A stretch of 64,000 nucleotides of DNA, from NCBI RefSeq assembly GCF_036320965.1, contig NC_092270.1, positions 22,608,940 to 22,672,939 of the forward strand, given 5' to 3'. Shown piece after piece: positions 12,301 to 22,798 of this stretch. Made by a program: the position numbers and the translations under genes. This DNA is from Panulirus ornatus. Lineage: Eukaryota > Arthropoda > Malacostraca > Decapoda > Palinuridae. The notes under the pieces were generated by a model. It searched no databases. It saw only the letters and a program-made list of their open reading frames with translations, and had not been told where the DNA came from. The stretch's first letter is position 1. Each line of letters opens with the position of its first letter.

Positions 12301-15300
12301 TCCTCCAGTTTTTCTCCATTCAAACTTACCTCCCAATTGACTTGTCCCTCAACCCTACTGTACCTAATAACCTTGCTCTTATTCACATTCACTCTCAGCT
12401 TTCTTCTTTCACACACTTTACCAAACTCAGTCACCAGCTTCTGCAGTTTCTCACCCGAATCAGCCACCAGCGCCGTACCACTACCGAACAACAACTGACT
12501 CACTTCCCAAACCCTCTCATCCACAAGACTGCATACTTACCCCTCTCTCTAAAACTCTTGCATTCACCTCCCGAACAACCCCATCTATAAACGAATTAAA
12601 CAACCACGGAGACATTTACTGAGAACCAGTCACTTTCCTCTCTTCCTTTTCATACCCATGCCTTACATCCTTGATAAAAACTTTTCACTGCTTCTAGCAA
12701 CTTGCCTCCCACACCATATATTCTTAATACCTTCCACAGAGCATCTCTATCAACTCTATCATATGCCTTCTCCAGATCCATAAATACTGCATACAAATCC
12801 ATTTGTTTTTCTAAGTATTTCTCACATATATTCTTCAAAGCAAACACCAGATCCATGCATCCTCTACCACCTCTGAAACCACACTGCTCTTCCCCAATCT
12901 GATGCTCTGTACATGCCTTCACCCTCTTAATCAATACCCTCAAATATAATTTCCCAGGAATACTCAACAAAATTATACCTCTGTAATTTGAACACTTACC
13001 TTTATCCCCTTTGCCTTTGTACAATGGCACTATGCATGCATTCCACCAATCTTCAGGCACTTCACCATGAGCAATACATACACTGAATATCCTCACCAAC
13101 CAGTCAACAACACAGTAACCCCCTTTTTTAATAAATTCCTCTGCAATACCATCCAATCCCGCCGCCTTGCCTGCTTTTATCTTCCACAAAGCTTTCACTG
13201 CCTCTTCTCTCTTTACCAAATCATTCCCCCTGACCCTCTCACTTCGCACACCACCTCGACCAAAACACTCTATCATCTAACACATTCAACAAACCTTTAA
13301 AATACTCCATCTCCTTCTCACACCGTCACTACCTGTTGTTACCTCCCCATTAACCCCCTTCACCGATGTTCCCATTTGTTCTCTTGTCTTATGCACATTA
13401 TTTACCTCCTTCCTAAACATCTTTTTATTCTCCCTAAAATTTAATGATAATCTCTCACCCCAACTCTCATTTGCCTTATTTTTCACCTCTTGCACCTTTC
13501 TCGTGACCTTCCGCCTCTTTCTTTTGCAAATCTCCCAGTCATTTGCACTATTTCCTTGCAAATCTCATCCAAATGCCTCTCTCTTCTCTTTCACTAATAA
13601 TCTTACTTCTTCATCCCACCACTCACTACCCTTTCTAATCTGCCCACCTCCCACGCTTCTCATGCTGCAAGCATCTTTTGTGCAAGCCATCACTGCTTCC
13701 CTAAATACATCCCATTCCTCCCCCACCCCCTTACGTAAACCTTTGCTCTCATCTTTTTCCATTCTGCACTCAGTCTCTCGTGGTACTTCCTCACACAAGT
13801 CTCTTTCCCAAGCTCACCTACTCTCATCACTCTCTTTACCCCAACATTCTCTTTTCTTTTCTGAAAACCTCTACAAATCTTCACCTTCACCTCCACAAGA
13901 TAATGATCAGACATCCCTCCAGTACACCTCTCAGCACATTAACATCCAAAAGTCTCTCTTTCAAATGCCTATCAATTAACACGTAATGCACTAACGCTCT
14001 CTGGCCATCTCTCATACTTACATATATATACTTATGTATATTTTTCTTTTTAAACCAGGTATTCCCAATCACCAGTCCCTTTTTTCAGCCCACAAATCTA
14101 CAAGCTCTTCACCATTTCCATTTATAACACTGAACACCCCATGTACACCAATTATTCCCTCAAATTCCACATTACCCACCATTTCATTCAAAACACCCAT
14201 CACTATATCTCAGTCTTATGCATCAAAACTGCTAACACACTCACTCATCTGCTCCCAAAACACTTGCCTCTTATGATCTTTCTTCTCATGCCCAGGTGCA
14301 TAGGCACCATTAATCACATATCTCTCTCCATCCACTTTCAGTTTTACCCATATCAATCTAGAGTTTACTTTCTTACACTCTGTCACATACTCCCATAACT
14401 CTTGTTTCAGGGGTAGTGCTACTCCTTCCTTTGCTCTTGTCCTCTCACCAACTCCTGACTTTACTCCCAAAACATTCCCAAACCACTCTTCCCCTTTACC
14501 CTTGAGCTTCGTTTCACTCTGAGCCAAAATATCGAGGTCCCTTTTCTCAAACATACTACCTATCTCTCCTCTTTTCTCATCCTGGTTACATCCACACACA
14601 TTTAGACACCCCAATCTGAGCCTTCGAGGAGGATAAGCACTCTCCGCATGACTCCTTCTTCTGTTTCCCCTTTTAGAAAGGTTATATACAAGGAGGGGAG
14701 GGTTTCTAGCCCCATGCTCCCATCCCATTTAGTGTCCTTCTACGATATGCGGGGAATGCGTAGGGAAGCATACTTTCTCCCCATCCCCAGGGATAGGGAT
14801 ATATATATATTTATTTATTATACTTTGACGCTGTCTCCCGTGTTAGTGAGGCAGCGCATGGAAACAGACGAAAGAATGGCCCAAACCACCCACATACATA
14901 TGTATATACATATACGTCCACACATGCACATATACATACCTATACATCTTAATGTATACATATATATACCCACACAGACATATACATATATACACATGTA
15001 CATAATTCATACTGTCTGCCTTTATTCATTCCCGTCGCCACCCCACCACACATGAAATGACAGCCCCCTCCCCCCCACATGTATACAAGGTAGCACTAGG
15101 AAAAGACAACAAAGGCCACATTTGTTCACACTCAGTCTCTAGCTGTCATGTATATATTCATACAAATTCGCTATTTCCCACATTAGCAAGGTAGCATTAA
15201 GAATAGAGGACTAAGCTTTAGAGGGAATATCCTCACTTGGCCCCCTTTTGGAAAAAAGTTTTCCTCCTTCCATTTTTCTTCTTTCTTTAACCTTTCTACC

Positions 15301-18300
15301 TTTAAGAGTAAGGTCTACAAGCTCCTCATTCTTTTTCTTAACATATATTACTTTCACTCAAAATGGCAATGATTTGGACATGTTTTGCCTATGCCACATT
15401 GGTGACTATTATAACATTTTCATCCATCAGAACTTATTCCAGCATTTGCAGAGCATGTATTTACCTATATCCCTTCATCAGCATTTCTAAATGTCAGTAT
15501 ATTTATAAACAAATATGTTTTCATATGATTGCTAGACTTTTGATCCAATAAAGGATTATAACTTAAAAGAATGGATAAACTCTGTTGATATTTGAGTTAG
15601 TGACTAGACATTGAGTTTCAGTAGTCAGTTCAGGGATTGGACACTCTACATCTATTGGCAATAATGCTGTTAACTCTATTTATTCACAGATCTTTCACCA
15701 TTTGCCATACTTTGACTGGGCTTTCATAGAACCTTTAAGAGAAATAGGGATTGAGTTCCAAAGTGACGTACATATTATCCATATCACATGTGCAGTCATC
15801 ATTCTCCATGCACAGGATGACAAGGTTGTGCCGATTGAACTTGGAAGAAAGGTATGTATGTATAATGTGACTCTCAGTTTCATTGTCAACATTTTTCGGG
15901 ATTTTGATTTTTCAGAAAGGTCATTCATTATGTCACTTTGATTACCTTGATGATAATGACAGGTTTAGTTTAAAACTATTGCCCACATCAAGATACAACT
16001 GTTAAAGTTAACTTTATTTTAATCCTTGAGAAGGTATTGGTTGCAGAAATGCAAGTGATTTGGTTTATTACTCTTCGAATAAACTTAGTCTTGTGACTGA
16101 TGCTGAAAACCAGTCAGTTAGACTTAATTTGGTCAATCAGAATAATTTTAGATAAAAAGAACTACTGGACAGTTTCCACAGGACCAGTTGAAATCAAAAT
16201 GTATACCAACAAGATATATCGTAAGACAAGTTTACCCTTCCACTATGGTGCATATGTGTGCATGTTTGGGGGTTTATGTATATGTGTGAGTGGGTGGGCC
16301 ACTCTTCGTCTGTTTCCTGTCGCTACCAAACTGACGCAGGAAACAGCGATCAAGTATAAATTTATATTTATTCATTACACTTTGTTGCTGTCTCCCGCGT
16401 TAGCGAGGAGCGCAAGGAAATAGACGAAAGAATGGCCCAACCCACCCACATACACATGTATATACATTTATATATTTATCTAAATTTATTATTGACAAAG
16501 AGAATAGATGTGTCAGAGGTGGAGGGAATGAGAAGTGGGAAACCAAATTGGAGGTGGAAAGATGGAGTGAAAAAGATATTGAGCGATTGGGGCCTGAACA
16601 TGCAGGAGGGTGAAAGGCGTGCAAGGAATAGAGTGAATTGAAACGATGTGGTATACCGGGGTCGACATACTGTCAATGGATTGAACCAGGGCATGTGAAG
16701 CGTCTAGGGTAAACCATGGAAAGTTTTGTGGGGCCTAGATGTGGAAAGGGAGCTGTGGTTTCGGTGCATTTTACATGACAGCTAGAGACTGAGTGTGAAC
16801 AAATGTGGCCTTTGTTGCCTCTTCCTAGCACTACCTCACATGCATGTGTGGGAAGGGGGTTGTCATTTCATGTGTGGCGGGGTGGCGACGGGAATGAATA
16901 GAGGCAGCAAGTATGAATTATGTACATGTGTATATATGTATATGTCTGTATATGTATATATATGTATACGTTCAAATGTATAGGTATGTATATGTGCGTG
17001 TGTGGACGTGTATATATATACATGTGTATGTGGGTGGGTTGAGCCATTCTTTCGTCTGTTTCCTTGCGCTACCTCGCTAACGCAGGAGACAGCGACAAAG
17101 TATAATAAAAAAGAAAAATAAATATGTATGGAGTGATAAAAGAGGTGAAAGTAAAACTAGGGGAAAGGAAGTGCAGAGATAGAATGTGATGGTGAGGTAT
17201 GGTTGGTAGCAGCAAGCCTGTTTGCAGATACCATGTTTTTTGCTGAAAGTGAAAGGATTTGCAGAAGGTTATGTGTGTAAGGGTAGCCAATTGATGGTAC
17301 ATGTGAGTAAAAGTATAGTAATAGTGTTTGAAAGGTAACAGAGTGAAAGTAGATTTTGCAAAAGTGAAAGAAGAAAGTATACTAAATTGTTTATAGATAA
17401 AGGGGAAGAAAGACTGTCAGTGGTGAGAGAATTTAAGTATTTAGGAGCCATCTTCGGTAAGTTTGGCGATATGGTAGGAGAGATAAGGGAGACAAAAGTA
17501 CAGGGTAAAAGAGTCATTGGGTTCCTTAATATGATAATTAAGGGTAAAGGCATAAGTATGGAAATAAAGAAAGGATTAATTGACAGCATAGTCTCCCCAA
17601 AGCTGACATAAGCAACTGAAACATGAACAAGGGATGAGTCACAGTGGTCAAGAATCCAGGATCTGGAAATGAGCTATTTGAGAGGAGCATATGGTATAAC
17701 TAGATGGCAGAAAGAAAGAAATGAAGGAGTGTAAGAGGGATGTAGTATGGCATGGATTGCAAAGGGAATGAATTGTGGAGTGGTAGAATAGGTGCAGTGT
17801 AATACTTTGAGGTGGTTTGGGCATGTGGAAAGAATGCAAGATGGTTAATTTATTAGGAGAGTATATGATAGTACGATTAAAGGGGTTGGTGTGAGAAGTA
17901 TACCACCTGTGACACAGGGAAATAGAGTGAAACATTACTGGAGGGAGAGAAATGGGAAGAGAATGCAAGGAATGGCGTATGCGGAGGAAACGTAAGGGTT
18001 GGGATAAGCCTTGGCCACCCTGTTGATGGAAGTTCCCGGAGGGAATGGGCATCAGAGATATAGATATTTAGATAGAGTATCATATATTAGGGCCATTATG
18101 GAGGGCAGTAATACGTGATGAGAACTATTTTTTCCAAAATGTATTTGAGGATACAGGGTATGATTTGGCACATGTGAAAAGAGAACTTTACCTACCCTCC
18201 ACTGTTTCAGCTGGTGAAAGCAGCACAGTTAGGACGACCCTCAGGAGCTGTTCCCATAAAGTTTATTGAACTAGAATCTAGTTTTGGTTATGGTCACAAT

Positions 18301-18823
18301 CATATCTCCCAGGCGCCAGAAATTTCAGTTATCATAAGGTGAGGAAAATTTTCACAATATAAATTTAGTGTACTTGATAGTGAATGAATTTTGGAGGCGT
18401 CTGTTGTTTAATAGTCTAACGTGCTTAGTATTTAAACATGTTTCGAGAGCCAGTTTTGAATCTCTGTCAATCAGAAATGCTGAAATATTGAGATTAACCT
18501 TGTCAGTTAGTTTGTCTCTTAACTTTAAAAATAAATATTTTGAAATGTTTTACACCATATATATTTATATGTACTAGATAAAAATAACACTTGAAGACTC
18601 CATTGGAAAGATTGTAATCTATGAAAATCTGGAGCTGAAACACTGATTGATCCAAAGAATTCAGACTGAGATCTACCTGTCACTGAACTTAGTCAAATTA
18701 GAATACTACTTTTCTGTATACTGTCATTCATTGTTTTTTAGATTTCATAATATCATTACAGAAATCTTTTATCTTTTTTTCAGAGACTTTGTAAATAAAG
18801 CAAAGATCACAAAAAAGATTTAG
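2802..18823 (+). CDS. ABHD12: ABHD12-like lysophosphatidylserine lipase, last six exons (5' partial)
   Basis: Serine hydrolase of the alpha/beta-hydrolase fold. ABHD12 enzymes hydrolyse lysophosphatidylserine and monoacylglycerols at the ER membrane. I joined exons 2802-3010, 4829-4961, 10910-11027, 15690-15851, 18211-18338 and 18784-18823; every junction is GT-AG and all phases agree, giving about 262 codons to a TAG at 18821-18823. Family landmarks appear in order: ILYLHGNKGSRG (oxyanion region), YHVFTFDYRG, the nucleophile elbow GHSLGTG (Ser codon 4948-4950), LILEAPFNN, the acid in LHAQDD (15816-15821) and the catalytic His in GYGHNH (18295-18297). Human ABHD12 is 398 aa, so roughly the first third, including the membrane anchor, lies off the left edge. 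Introns carry LINE, SINE and CR1-like insertions. The family call is firm; ABHD12 against close paralogues such as ABHD12B is less so. Confidence 0.88.
3780..4265 (-). mobile_element. CR1-like LINE ORF2 C-terminal remnant
   Basis: The minus strand reads LNEAKYFFISRIVNIWNDLP and FNKFDKHF. This is the conserved end of CR1/Jockey-type ORF2 proteins (F..RVVN.WN.LP..VV). Frames are broken. Confidence 0.6.
4270..4795 (-). mobile_element. Degenerate LINE fragments (RT motif A region and second family)
   Basis: The minus strand reads MDLYVAFMDLERAYDRVDRG near 4580-4640, then breaks. The adjoining 4270-4480 resembles the second LINE family seen on + at 17.6-18.0 kb. It ends just before ABHD12-like exon b. 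Confidence 0.6.
4829..4961 (+). CDS. ABHD12: ABHD12-like exon b (nucleophile exon)
   Basis: The acceptor is TTTATCTTCAG and the donor GTAAGC. It completes the Gly codon split with exon a, continues YADSSSVDPSENG, and carries the nucleophile motif GHSLGTG. It ends in phase 2. Confidence 0.88.
5172..5425 (+). mobile_element. LINE 3' tail-only insertion
   Basis: Only the last 250 bases or so of the long-form LINE 3' UTR are present. They run from the GTGTGGCGGGGTGGC segment, through TATGTATATG-rich sequence, to CTACCTCGCTAACGCGGGAG. It ends in an AT-rich tail and no coding part is present. Confidence 0.7.
5430..5526. repeat. (TA)n microsatellite followed by poly-T
   Basis: About 70 bases of TA repeats and 26 Ts. 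The T-run is the poly-A tail of the minus-strand LINE M2. Confidence 0.9.
5527..7932 (-). mobile_element. LINE copy M2, RT nearly intact, one nonsense codon
   Basis: Short-form tail at 5527-5710, then the RT/C-terminal frame up to 7932. One in-frame TGA (7572-7570) replaces the Trp seen in M1 (NAVEWETYKR). Otherwise the frame is open for about 740 codons, including part of the EN-RT linker. It is truncated at the 5' side inside the linker, directly at a short TA run. Confidence 0.9.
7957..9322 (+). mobile_element. LINE copy M3, head to head with M2
   Basis: It starts inside the RT at DQVFALKNVCEKYLEKQ and is open to 9123 (388 codons), with motifs A, B, C (FADDTALVADS) and the GRPNWRW end, then the short-form tail and poly-A. 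It faces M2 across 25 bases, forming a large inverted repeat. Confidence 0.9.
9310..9379. repeat. A-run, (TA)n, T-run palindromic joint
   Basis: The poly-A tail of LINE M3 is followed by TA repeats and a T/C-rich run before the next element. It is self-complementary and could fold into a hairpin. Confidence 0.8.
9380..9500 (+). mobile_element. SINE-like element
   Basis: It runs from GAAGGAACAGAG to CTACCTCGCTAACGCGGGAA and ATGGCGAATAG, in the same polarity as the LINE tail. It ends in an ATT-rich tail. Confidence 0.75.
9532..9965 (+). mobile_element. LINE C-terminus and long-form 3' UTR fragment
   Basis: It begins with the last RT-ORF codons (QEGERHARNRVNWNDVVYRG) and continues through the long 3' UTR with TATG-rich sequence. 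The terminal core is disrupted by ACACACGCACATATACAT. Confidence 0.7.
10556..10812 (-). mobile_element. SINE-like element, full-length form
   Basis: Read on +, it starts ATTCGCCATTTCCCGCATTA and has the CCTGGCCCCCTCCTCTGTTC block, an A-run, then the block GATTTCCAGCCCCCCACTCC to CCTATCCCCAGGGATA. It lies directly upstream of ABHD12-like exon c. Confidence 0.75.
10910..11027 (+). CDS. ABHD12: ABHD12-like exon c
   Basis: The acceptor is GTCTTTCAG and the donor GTAGTG. It encodes VSCHAVSELCREN followed by GLILEAPFNNLHDEV, which matches the ALILESPFTNI segment of ABHD12. It ends in phase 0. Confidence 0.87.
11290..11815 (-). mobile_element. Jockey/I-type LINE C-terminal fragment (zinc-knuckle region)
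   Basis: The minus strand reads DPSCLQCNYHIENTDHLLLK followed by C, i.e. C-x2-C-x7-H-x4-C. This spacing is common at the end of I/Jockey-type ORF2 proteins. Frames are broken and the extent is approximate. Confidence 0.45.
11826..14800 (-). mobile_element. LINE copy M4, long but frame-broken, with APE endonuclease and 5' end
   Basis: Minus-strand copy lacking only the 3' end (begins at RPNWR, 11826). It includes RT pieces (YDRVDRDALWKVLRIYGVGG near 12700), the EN-RT linker, and the APE N-terminus at 14.2-14.7 kb: LRLGCLNVCGCNQDEK, QSETKLKGKGEEW, VINGAYAPGHEKKD. Several frameshifts and stops make it inactive. The 5' UTR side (14.66-14.80 kb) matches the long block of the SINE-like family. Confidence 0.85.
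14817..15152 (-). mobile_element. LINE long-form tail-only insertion
   Basis: Reverse complement of the LINE 3' UTR: TTTGACGCTGTCTCCCGTGT at the left, ending with the ACACTCAGTCTCTAGCTGTC block at the right. No coding sequence. Confidence 0.72.
15163..15270 (-). mobile_element. SINE-like element, partial
   Basis: Read on +: TTCGCTATTTCCCACATTAG followed by the TTGGCCCCCTTTTGGAAAA block. The second half is missing. Confidence 0.65.
15690..15851 (+). CDS. ABHD12: ABHD12-like exon d (catalytic Asp)
   Basis: The acceptor is TTATTCACAG and the donor GTATGT; both ends are in phase 0 over 54 codons. It encodes FHHLPYFDWAF and then VIILHAQDDKVVP with the catalytic acid, ending at ELGRK as in the vertebrate protein. 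Confidence 0.88.
16255..16362 (+). mobile_element. Variant LINE-type tail (CTGACGCAGGAAACAGCGATC form)
   Basis: It resembles the LINE 3' tail but reads CGCTACCAAACTGACGCAGG then AAACAGCGATCAAGTATAAA. The same variant recurs at 42178-42262, so it is a subfamily and not random decay. Confidence 0.6.
16366..16478 (-). mobile_element. LINE tail-only fragment
   Basis: Read on +: TTTGTTGCTGTCTCCCGCGT, TAGCGAGGAGCGCAAGG and the ACATACACATGTATATACAT segment. It lies tail-out next to the + LINE fragment at 16490. Confidence 0.65.
16490..17112 (+). mobile_element. LINE C-terminus with complete long-form 3' UTR
   Basis: It starts at TKRIDVSEVEGM of the RT ORF, reaches QEGERRARNRVN, then carries the full long 3' UTR to CTACCTCGCTAACGCAGGAG and AAAGTATAATAAA. 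It is a useful reference for the long form. Confidence 0.8.
17130..18075 (+). mobile_element. Second RTE-like LINE family, degenerate RT 3' half
   Basis: A decayed motif C (GCAGATACCATG) near 17226 is followed by EERLSVVREFKYLGAIFGKF (motif E), then LEMSYLRGAYGITRWQ and LRWFGHVERMQDG-like sequence. The protein layout matches the main LINE but the sequence is clearly different. Confidence 0.65.
18211..18338 (+). CDS. ABHD12: ABHD12-like exon e (catalytic His)
   Basis: The acceptor is CCACTGTTTCAG and the donor GTGAGG. It joins in phase 0 to exon d (GRK then LVKAAQ). It carries GYGHNH with the catalytic histidine and ends at APEISVII in phase 2. Confidence 0.86.
18784..18823 (+). CDS. ABHD12: ABHD12-like terminal exon
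   Basis: The acceptor TTTTTTTCAG follows a long pyrimidine tract. The one-nucleotide overhang completes Arg, then DFVNKAKITKKI and a TAG. The length and basic C-terminus suit the REFLGK end of the family. Confidence 0.8.
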
Positions 18824-19224
18824 AAGACAGGACAGGAAAGAGAAGCAACAGAAATTTAAAAGCAAAAGATACATAAAAACACATTGCAGGGCATGTGAGA
18901 CAACTCTTGCTTTACAGTGATCTCAAACTCAGGTGATGTCCACTGTGTTGTTATTTAGTTTTTCTCTGACATTTTGCTTGTGATTTTTATACCTGGTTGA
19001 CAGTATGGTAATAGTTTTGCTTAACCTGTGATAAATAATGACCTCTGATTTATATGGTGCTGACAGGTTCACTGGTTCCTGTATGTGAAACTAAAGAACT
19101 AATAAATGTTCATTTTAAGGAAATCTAAAATCAGGATTTGGTTCTCTCTTTATCATTTAACTTGCAGAGCTTGGCTTTAGTCATTATGTGTATTTAAATG
19201 TAAAAATGTGTATTTAAATGTAAA
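18824..19224 (+). other. 3' UTR and flank of the ABHD12-like gene
   Basis: AT-rich non-coding sequence after the stop codon, with a candidate polyadenylation signal at 19101-19106. Two tandem copies of a roughly 20-bp AT-rich word (about 19182-19222) lie directly before the truncated 5' end of the LINE at 19225. Confidence 0.55.
19101..19106 (+). promoter_or_regulatory. AATAAA poly(A) signal candidate
   Basis: A canonical AATAAA about 280 bases after the ABHD12-like stop codon, before the next mobile element. It is the best-placed signal, but use is not shown. Confidence 0.5.
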
Positions 19225-20537
19225 AGCAAATGGATTTGTATGTAGCATTTATGGATCTGGAGAAGGCATATGATAGAGTTGATAGAGATGCTCTGTGGAA
19301 GGTATTAAGAATATATGGTGTGGGAGGCAAGTTGTTAGAAGCAGTGAAAAGTTTTTATCGAGGATGTAAGGCATGTGTACGTGTATGAAGAGAGGAAAGT
19401 GATTGGTTCTCAGTGAATGTAGGTTTGCGCCAGGGGTGTGTGATGTCTCCATGGTTGTTTAATTTGTTTATGGATGGGGTTGTTAGGGAGGTGAATGCAA
19501 GAGTTTTGGAAAGAGGGGCAAGTATGAAGTCTGTTGGGGATGAGAGAGCTTGGGAAGTGAGTCAGTTGTTGTTCGCTGATGATACAGCGCTGGTGGCTGA
19601 TTCATGTGAGAAACTGCAGAAGCTGGTGACTGAGTTTGGTAAAGTGTGTGAAAGAAGAAAGTTAAGAGTAAATGTGAATAAGAGCAAGGTTATTAGGTAC
19701 AGTAGGGTTGAGGGTCAAGTCAATTGGGAGGTGAGTTTGAATGGAGAAAAACTGGAGGAAGTGAAGTGTTTTAGATATCTGGGAGTGGATCTGGCAGCGG
19801 ATGGAACCATGGAAGCGGAAGTGGATCATAGGGTGGGGGAGGGGGCGAAAATTCTGGGAGCCTTGAAGAATGTGTGGAAGTCGAGAACATTATCTCGGAA
19901 AGCAAAAATGGGTATGTTTGAAGGAATAGTGGTTCCAACAATGTTGTATGGTTGCGAGGCGTGGGCTATGGATAGAGTTGTGCGCAGGAGGATGGATGTG
20001 CTGGAAATGAGATGTTTGAGGACAATGTGTGGTGTGAGGTGGTTCGATCGAATAAGTAACGTAAGGGTAAGAGAGATGTGTGGAAATAAAAAGAGCGTGG
20101 TTGAGAGAGCAGAAGAGGGTGTTTTGAAATGGTTTGGGCACATGGAGAGAATGAGTGAGGAAAGATTGACCAAGAGGATATATGTGTCGGAGGTGGAGGG
20201 AACGAGGAGAAGAGGGATACCAAATTGGAGGTGGAAAGATGGAGTGAAAAAGATTTTGTGTGATCGGGGCCTGAACATGCAGGAGGGTGAAAGGAGGGCA
20301 TGGAATAGAGTGATTTGGAGCGATGTGGTATACCGGGGTTGACGTGCTGTCAGTGGATTGAATCAAGGCATGTGAAGCGTCTGGGGTAAACCATGGAAAG
20401 CTGTGTACGTATGTATATTTGCGTGTGTGGACGTATGTATATACATGTGTATGGGGGTGGGTTGGGCCATTTCTTTCGTCTGTTTCCTTGCGCTACCTCA
20501 CAAACGCGGGAGACAGCGACAAAAAAAAAAAAAAAAA
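19225..20537 (+). mobile_element. LINE copy M6 downstream of the ABHD12-like gene
   Basis: 5' truncated at KQMDLYVAFMDLEKAYDR. A TGA (near 19386) replaces Gly in RVGREE; after it the frame is open from 19413 to 20342. Short-form tail and poly-A at 20521-20537. Confidence 0.88.
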
Positions 20538-20544
20538 TGTAATT

Positions 20545-20880
20545 CTTCATCCAGAAGGACACCAGGTTTTGGAACACGAGAATAAGTGCCTTCACCAATC
20601 AGTCTTGGATTTTTTCTTTTAATTCCTATGCTGACAAACGTAGATTAGCTTCTAGCTGATGTTTCAGGATGTTTACTGTGCATGGTGAAGTCTCACGAGC
20701 CTTCCTGGGTCTTCCCTTGTGTGCTGGTGTTGCCTTACCTCTGCTGTTGTAAAATCTTAAAAGTCCATATCTAAATTGATTGGACACTAGCACCAACAAT
20801 TCTTAATATTTCCCTTACTGGTTTCTGTGCCTTGTACTCACTATTTGCTCTTTTGTCAAGTCCTTTTGCTTCCCCATTGT
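20545..20880 (-). mobile_element. Tc1/mariner-type transposase N-terminal fragment
   Basis: From ATG at 20877 the minus strand reads MGKQKDLTKEQIV. After a frameshift and stops it continues GKATPAHKGRPRKARE, SPCTVNILKHQLEANLRLSA and ELKEKIQD. This matches the helix-turn-helix half of Tc1-like transposases (KGRPRK...TVNILKRQL). It is cut by the LINE poly-A joint and is inactive. Confidence 0.72.
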
Positions 20881-22585
20881 GGCTAGAGAGCATGAAAACC
20901 TTCAGTACTAGGGTATCAGAAGGGGAGAAACTCGGGTAGACCATCAACATTTATCAGCTTCCTACTAATGATAAAAGACAACTTGCAGTTGTTTCCCTGG
21001 GCATGCTCATAGCTCTGCTCCTCTCATCACTGCCTGATGCTTGATAACCAAAAATTTAAAAAATCACGCTCTGGCTGCAAGGGATAGTGAGCCGGAATTG
21101 GTTATAGGATTATGCGTTGGCTCTTTCGTGCGTAATTAATGTCAAAGTGTATTGAGGCTAGTGTTTCTAATTGTGTGAGCACTAGTAGCCTGCCTCAGTT
21201 TTCCTCATGTTATATTGGCAGAGGGATGTTCTTGCTTTACTCATCCTGGCTGCCACTTCATTCATGGAATTTCACTCCTGGGCACTGTATTTCTTCCACC
21301 TGTGCTTTATGATGGTTGACTCTTACCTGGCTAAAGAGAAAACCGAAATTCTCACCAAGAGTAAGAAAATGTGGGTACACATGAGATTTCTGAGTGCACT
21401 GGGTGCTCAGAACACACAATCAGGTGCCTTGCCTCATTCAGATCAGGACCCAAATGAACCAAAAAGATGGACATAGAATACGTCAGGAACCTTGACATTT
21501 TCATACCCGATGTCTGCAGATGGCAAACAAGGCCAGAGGAGAAATGGCATCAAATATCTTTGATGCCAGTTCCCTTCGGGAACTCCTTTTAAGGGGCAGA
21601 CATGGCAAAAGAGTCTCCATAACTGGTGAACTCATGTTCCTTCTTATCCTTTAGTGCCTCACTCTTAACAGGCCACTGGCAGAGGTCAACTCTAGCTCTG
21701 TACTTTCAGAGGTTCCTACCTTATGTTCCTACTGACTAGTTCTATCTGATGTGTCTACCTAATGTTCCAACTGAATACTTCAACCTGATGCTCTGACCTA
21801 ATATTCCTACCTACTGCTTTTACCAACTGTTCATCTAATGCTCCTACCAACTACTACTATCTATTGCTCCTGCCACTTTGCCAAAAGGTAGGGCTAGGGC
21901 ATAGCAATCACCACCGGAAAAGCTAGTTACGAAGAATGAGATGTGTGAGTTGAGTGTTGTCAAGTGTTACATGAAACAAGGATATACTGTGTTTGTGGAC
22001 AGAATTCCAGCTATCCAAGGATGGGTGAGGCAGAAAGAAAAGACAGCTACTCGAGTTAGGAAAGTGCAACTTGACTGCCAATTAAGTGCTGGCTCACTAT
22101 GCAGCCATCGCTAACCCTCCCAATACCTAGGTGGGTAGTAACAGTAATATGTCTCCCTGGTCAATGGCTGCCTACCAACTACTGTACCACCTTTGGAAAT
22201 ATATGGGGAGGCAGACGAGGTTTTTTTGAGGACATTATCATTCAGCCAGCTACAGGCAACCCATATGCAAACTGAAACCCCACCTAGATCACCAGGATAC
22301 TTTGTATATAGAAAAAAATTCCACACAAAGATGAGCTTGGCGTTCCCCATCATTATGCAAAGACAATTAATCAGGTTACCCAGGCTACCTGTTACTGTGA
22401 TCCAAAGTTTTCTGACTATGAGACAAATGACTGACGTGTACGAACGTACCTTGCTTACTAATTATCGAAAAGAATCATGTACAAAATACATCACCCCCAA
22501 GATTTAGGATAAAATAAGAGACAATCATATAAACAAAATGTTTAGGAAATGCTACAATATTTACAGACTCTCAAACAAATTTCCA
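20881..22585. other. Unassigned 1.7-kb intergenic stretch
   Basis: Between the Tc1 fragment and the mRpL27 stop. It has mixed composition, no long arrays and no protein similarity I recognise; 21.0-22.4 kb may be old transposon sequence. Confidence 0.35.
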
Positions 22586-22798
22586 TTATATCTGATCAAC
22601 AAGTTTAAAGTTATTTTTCTGGGGTTCTGTAATGACATGGAAATAGGTTTTGTAAATTGGTACATCCTCTAGATTTTGAAGCTCATCATAGAAACGTTTT
22701 ATAAATCTGTGATCCCAATTTGGATTCACTTTCTCTGTTGTCATCATAACTTGTCCATTCTCTTTGGCAAAAAGAGTTCTGTCTCGTCCAATGCCAAC
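22586..22798 (-). CDS. mRpL27: mRpL27 exon 3 (C-terminal core and stop)
   Basis: The acceptor is CAATTTCAG; the exon has 70 codons and a TAA at 22588-22586. It starts VGIGRDRTLFAKENG and ends PIYKTYFHVITEPQ...FKLVDQI, as in insect and vertebrate MRPL27. Confidence 0.92.
   Translation of the reverse strand, partial: VGIGRDRTLFAKENGQVMMTTEKVNPNWDHRFIKRFYDELQNLEDVPIYKTYFHVITEPQKNNFKLVDQI

Noticed and set aside
15916..15960. Possible alternative exon after ABHD12-like exon d (TTTTTCAG then KGHSLCHFDYLDDND)
   Set aside because: It has a good acceptor, but the exon e join is in phase and matches the family; the extra segment matches nothing in ABHD12.
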